Shown here: positions 32,440 to 34,644 of the stretch, piece after piece
Layout of the letters: each line of letters begins with the position of its first letter
Numbering within the stretch: position 1 is the stretch's first letter
Assembly: GCA_009760855.2 (NCBI GenBank)
Contig: WPIO01000505.1
Span: forward strand, 1 to 34,644
From: Cristatella mucedo
Taxonomy: Eukaryota > Bryozoa > Phylactolaemata > Cristatellidae
Direction of reading: 5' to 3'
Length of the DNA stretch: 34,644 bases
Translations under genes and position numbers: made by a program
The notes under the pieces: model-generated
Database searches by the model: none
What the model was told of the DNA's origin: nothing
The model's input: the letters and a program-made list of their open reading frames with translations, nothing else

Positions 32440-32935
32440 GCTACTGCAAGCTGCGACGAGATGATTCGAGATTTCACTTATATTTCGCGATCTGCTGCAA
32501 ACTTAAGTGTAATGAATTTTTTAGGTGGGAATTGCCTAAAGCAAGGCACAGCACTCTGCTTAGAGCTACCGCACACTCCAAGTATATTTAAGGTTTCTAG
32601 TTATTGTGTCATCAGGTGCGAACTCATGCGAAAATAGTTATTCATGTGTGAACAGCCTAAAAGCAAGGCGCCACACTCTGTAGCAACCTACTGCACGCTG
32701 CTACGAAATGGTTCGAGATTTCACTTATATTCTGCGATCTGCTGCAAACTCAAGCGAAATGAGTAATTCAGATGGGAATGGCCTCAAGCAAGGCACAACA
32801 TTCTGCTGCAAGCTACCCCAAGCTTCGACAAGTATATTTAAGGTTTCTAGATATTTTTGCGATCAGGTTCCCATCCATGCGAAATGAGTTATTCAAGTGT
32901 GAGTAGCCTAAAGCAAGGAGCAGCACTCTGCTGCC
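32440..32935 (+). repeat. Two-unit higher-order repeat, two copies
   Basis: A unit with TTCGAGATTTCACTTATATT alternates with one carrying AAGTATATTTAAGGTTTCTAG and GATCAGGT. The pair occurs at about 32,440-32,690 and again at about 32,690-32,935; TTCGAGATTTCAC is at 32,465 and 32,712, a period of 247 bases. The second copy differs by several substitutions, so the duplication is not recent. Confidence 0.78.
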
Positions 32936-33052
32936 AACAACCGTATGCTCTTACGAGTATATCACAAGTTTTTAGTTAGTGTGCGATCTGCAGCTAACTC
33001 ATGCAATATGAGTTATTCAAGTGCGACGTCCTAAAGCAAGGCTGTGTACTCT

Positions 33053-33800
33053 GCTGCTAGCTCCTGCACGATTCGACGGGTAGATTTAAAGTATCTAGAT
33101 ATCTTGTGGGATCTGCTGCGAAATCATGCGAAACCAGTTATTCAAGTTTGAATAGCTTAAAGCATGGCGCCTCACCCTGCCGGAAGTTACTGCAAGCTGG
33201 TACAAGCATAATCGAGGGTGTCCTTGTATTTAGCGATCTGCTGCAGACTAATGCAAAATAAGTTATTCAAATGCGAATGGCTCAATGCAAGGCGGCGCAC
33301 TCTCCCTCAAGTTATTACAGACTATATGGAGCAGTATCGAGGTATCCTAATATATCGCGATCTGCAGCAAACTCATGCGAAATGAGTTATTCAAGTGCGA
33401 TTGCCTAAAGCAAGGCTCTGCACTCTGCTGCTAGCTCCAGCAGGCCTCGACAGGTGCAGTTTAAAGTATGTAGATATTGTGCGACCTGCTGCAAACTCAT
33501 GCGAAACCAGTTTTTCAAGTGTAAATAGCTTAAAGCAAGGAGATGCAGTTTGCAGCAAGTTACTGCACGCTGGTACGAGCAGTATCGAGGTGTCTTTGTA
33601 TTCAGCGATCTGCTGCAGCCTCATGCAAAATAAGTTATGCAAATGCGAATAGCTTAATGCAAGGCACTGCACTCTGCTGCAAGTTATCCCACGCTATAAC
33701 GAGCGGTATCGAGGGTATCTTCATATTCCGCGATCTGCTTCAAACTCATGCGAAATGAGTTCTTTAAGTGCAAATTTTCTAAAGCAAGGCACCACACTCA
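33053..33800 (+). repeat. Three-unit higher-order repeat, two copies
   Basis: Three different units follow in order: one with TTTAAAGTATCTAGATAT and GCGAAACCAG, one with AGTTACTGCA, GCTGGTACGAGCAGTATCG and GCAAAATAAG, and one with AGTTATT, ATCGAGGTATCC and GCGAAATGAG. The series repeats: GCTGCTAGCTCC is at 33,053 and 33,427 (374 bases) and AGTTACTGCA at 33,185 and 33,558 (373 bases). Copies show frequent substitutions. Part of the series is also present near 32,150-32,360. Confidence 0.8.
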
Positions 33801-33834
33801 GCAGCAAGTTACTGCACGCTTGAACGAGCAGCAT

Positions 33835-34135
33835 CGAGGTGTCGTTATATGCAGCGATCTTCTGCTGACTCATGCGAAATAAGTTCTTTAAAGTGCAAAT
33901 CGCCTAAAGCAAGGCGCCGCACTCTGCAACAAGCTACTGCACGCTGCGACGAGATGATTCGAAAAATTTCACTTATATTCCGCCGATCCGCGGCAAACTC
34001 AAGCGAAATGAGTTATTGAGGTGAGAATTGCCCTAAAAGCAAGGCACAGCACTCTGCTTAGAGCTACCGCACACTCCAAGTATATTTAAGGTTTCTAGAT
34101 ATTGTGCGAGTCATATGCGAACTCATGTGAAAACG
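33835..34135 (+). repeat. Copy of 32,340-32,640 about 1.49 kb downstream
   Basis: CGCCTAAAGCAAGGCGCC at 32,408 recurs at 33,901, and TAGAGCTACCGCACACTCC at 32,561 recurs at 34,059, offsets of 1,493 and 1,498 bases, about twelve units. The order of unit types between the marks is the same. A third, poorer version of the same series starts near 34,280 (ATTCGAGATTTCAC at 34,336). Confidence 0.8.
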
Positions 34136-34644
34136 AGTTATTCAAGTGCGAATGGACCATTGCATGGCACTGCCCCTCTGCAGGAAGTTATTGCACACTA
34201 TAACGAGCAGTATCGAGGTATCCTCATATTCAGCGATCTGCTGCAAAACTCAAGCGAAATGACTTTTTTAAGTGAAAATGCGCTGAAAGCAAGGCGCCAC
34301 GCTCTGCAGCAAGCTACTGTAAGCTTTTTGAAATGATTCGAGATTTCACCCTGTATTCCACGATGATCTGCTGCAAACTTAAGCGATAATAAGCACATTT
34401 TAGATAAGTAATGGCCTAAAGCAGGCACAGCACCCTTCTTAGAGCTCCCCAACTCCGACAAGTATCTTTAAGGTTTAGCTAGATAGTTTGCGATCAGGTG
34501 CGAACTTATGCGAGACGAGTTATTCAAGTGTGAATAGCCCAAAGCACGGCGCTCAATCTGCACAGCAAGGTTACTGCACAGCTGGTACGAAGCAATATAC
34601 GAGCTGTCTTTACATTCAGCGATCTTTTGCAGACTCATGCAAAA

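Larger units (their letters stand above)
1..34644 (+). repeat. Satellite DNA superarray, ~124-bp unit, whole window
   Basis: The whole window is a head-to-tail tandem array of one unit family. Landmarks such as GCGATCTGCTGC, TGCGAAATGC, GCACTCTGCTGC and CACGCTCCGAC recur about every 124 bases in the same orientation from first to last base, and the array runs off both ends. Three domains differ in consensus and spacing: 1 to about 29,325, about 29,326 to 32,134, and about 32,135 to 34,644. I see no unique DNA, transposable element or inverted unit. The unit is about 50% GC. Long arrays of this type are known as eukaryotic satellite DNA, often in heterochromatin. The assignment to satellite DNA is direct; genomic location and species are not determinable here. 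Confidence 0.98.
32135..34644 (+). repeat. Domain III: diverged satellite with higher-order repeats
   Basis: About 20 units distinguished by CTAAAGCAAGG, ACTCATGCGAAATGAG, TTATTCAAGTGCGAA and TATCGAGGTATC. GCACTCTGC and GCGATCTGCTGC remain recognisable, showing common origin with domain I. Anchor spacing is mostly 121-126 bases from 32,361 to 33,854, then 124-130 to the end, where insertions become more common again. Adjacent units differ strongly from one another, yet units two, three or about twelve positions away match well, so the domain has a higher-order structure. CpG sites are fewer than in domain I. It runs off the end of the window. No gene is seen. Confidence 0.88.

Noticed and set aside
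32708-32724. Pol III B box (GGTTCGAG)
   Set aside because: Only one unit has GGTTCGAG; sister copies read GATTCGAG, the TCC end is absent and no A box lies at proper distance.
34081-34100. Telomere-like repeat (TTTAAGG)
   Set aside because: Single occurrences within each unit of one type, not tandem.
29547-34461. Several 65-100-codon frames in domains II and III
   Set aside because: They are diverged satellite phases on both strands, overlapping one another, without consistent phase between units.

Overview
This window is one continuous satellite-DNA array and contains no gene that I can support. From base 1 to base 34,644 the sequence is a head-to-tail series of a unit about 124 bp long, always in the same orientation. 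I count roughly 235 units in the homogeneous part and about 40 in two diverged parts. I found no protein gene, rRNA, tRNA, transposon, CRISPR array or unique flanking DNA. A kilobase-scale array of this kind, with dispersed variant cassettes and a diverged side, is typical of eukaryotic satellite DNA (pericentromeric, subtelomeric or interstitial heterochromatin). The unit does not match any named satellite I can recall, so I do not name the species or clade.

Layout. Domain I (1 to about 29,325) consists of units mostly exactly 124 bp apart and very similar to one another. It alternates between near-consensus blocks (about 1-1,900, 7,360-11,800 and 24,800-29,325) and blocks rich in shared variants (about 1,900-7,360 and 11,800-24,800). 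The variant blocks carry nine copies of a short ordered cassette of marked units at irregular spacing, plus long near-identical segments separated by about 7.2 kb and 17.6 kb. Domain II (about 29,326-32,134) is a related subfamily (TCTAGATATT in place of TCTACATATT, GCTTGAAACAAGG in place of GCTTTAAACAAGG). Its units are 127-148 bp apart, mean about 137, because of many scattered short insertions. Domain III (about 32,135-34,644) is a third subfamily (CTAAAGCAAGG, ACTCATGCGAAATGAG) with units mostly 121-126 bp apart. It is organised into multi-unit higher-order repeats: a trimer of about 374 bp and a dimer of about 247 bp.

Why the open frames are not genes. 124 leaves remainder 1 on division by 3, so any reading frame passes through all three phases of the unit in turn. 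The consensus has only two stops in that 372-base cycle, which produces an 87-codon frame recurring every 124 bp. That frame opens with GTG. Both ATG codons of the consensus top strand reach a stop within three codons. Unit-length indels are frequent and not in multiples of three. This is strong evidence against coding.

What is of interest is array evolution: an abrupt edge between homogenised and diverged units, ordered cassettes copied over many kilobases, a higher-order structure kept only on the diverged side, helically spaced TGCGAA boxes, a small perfect hairpin in each unit, and an insertion-rich stretch that may be poorly polished long-read assembly rather than biology. All distances and matches were measured by eye from the sequence; none comes from an alignment program.
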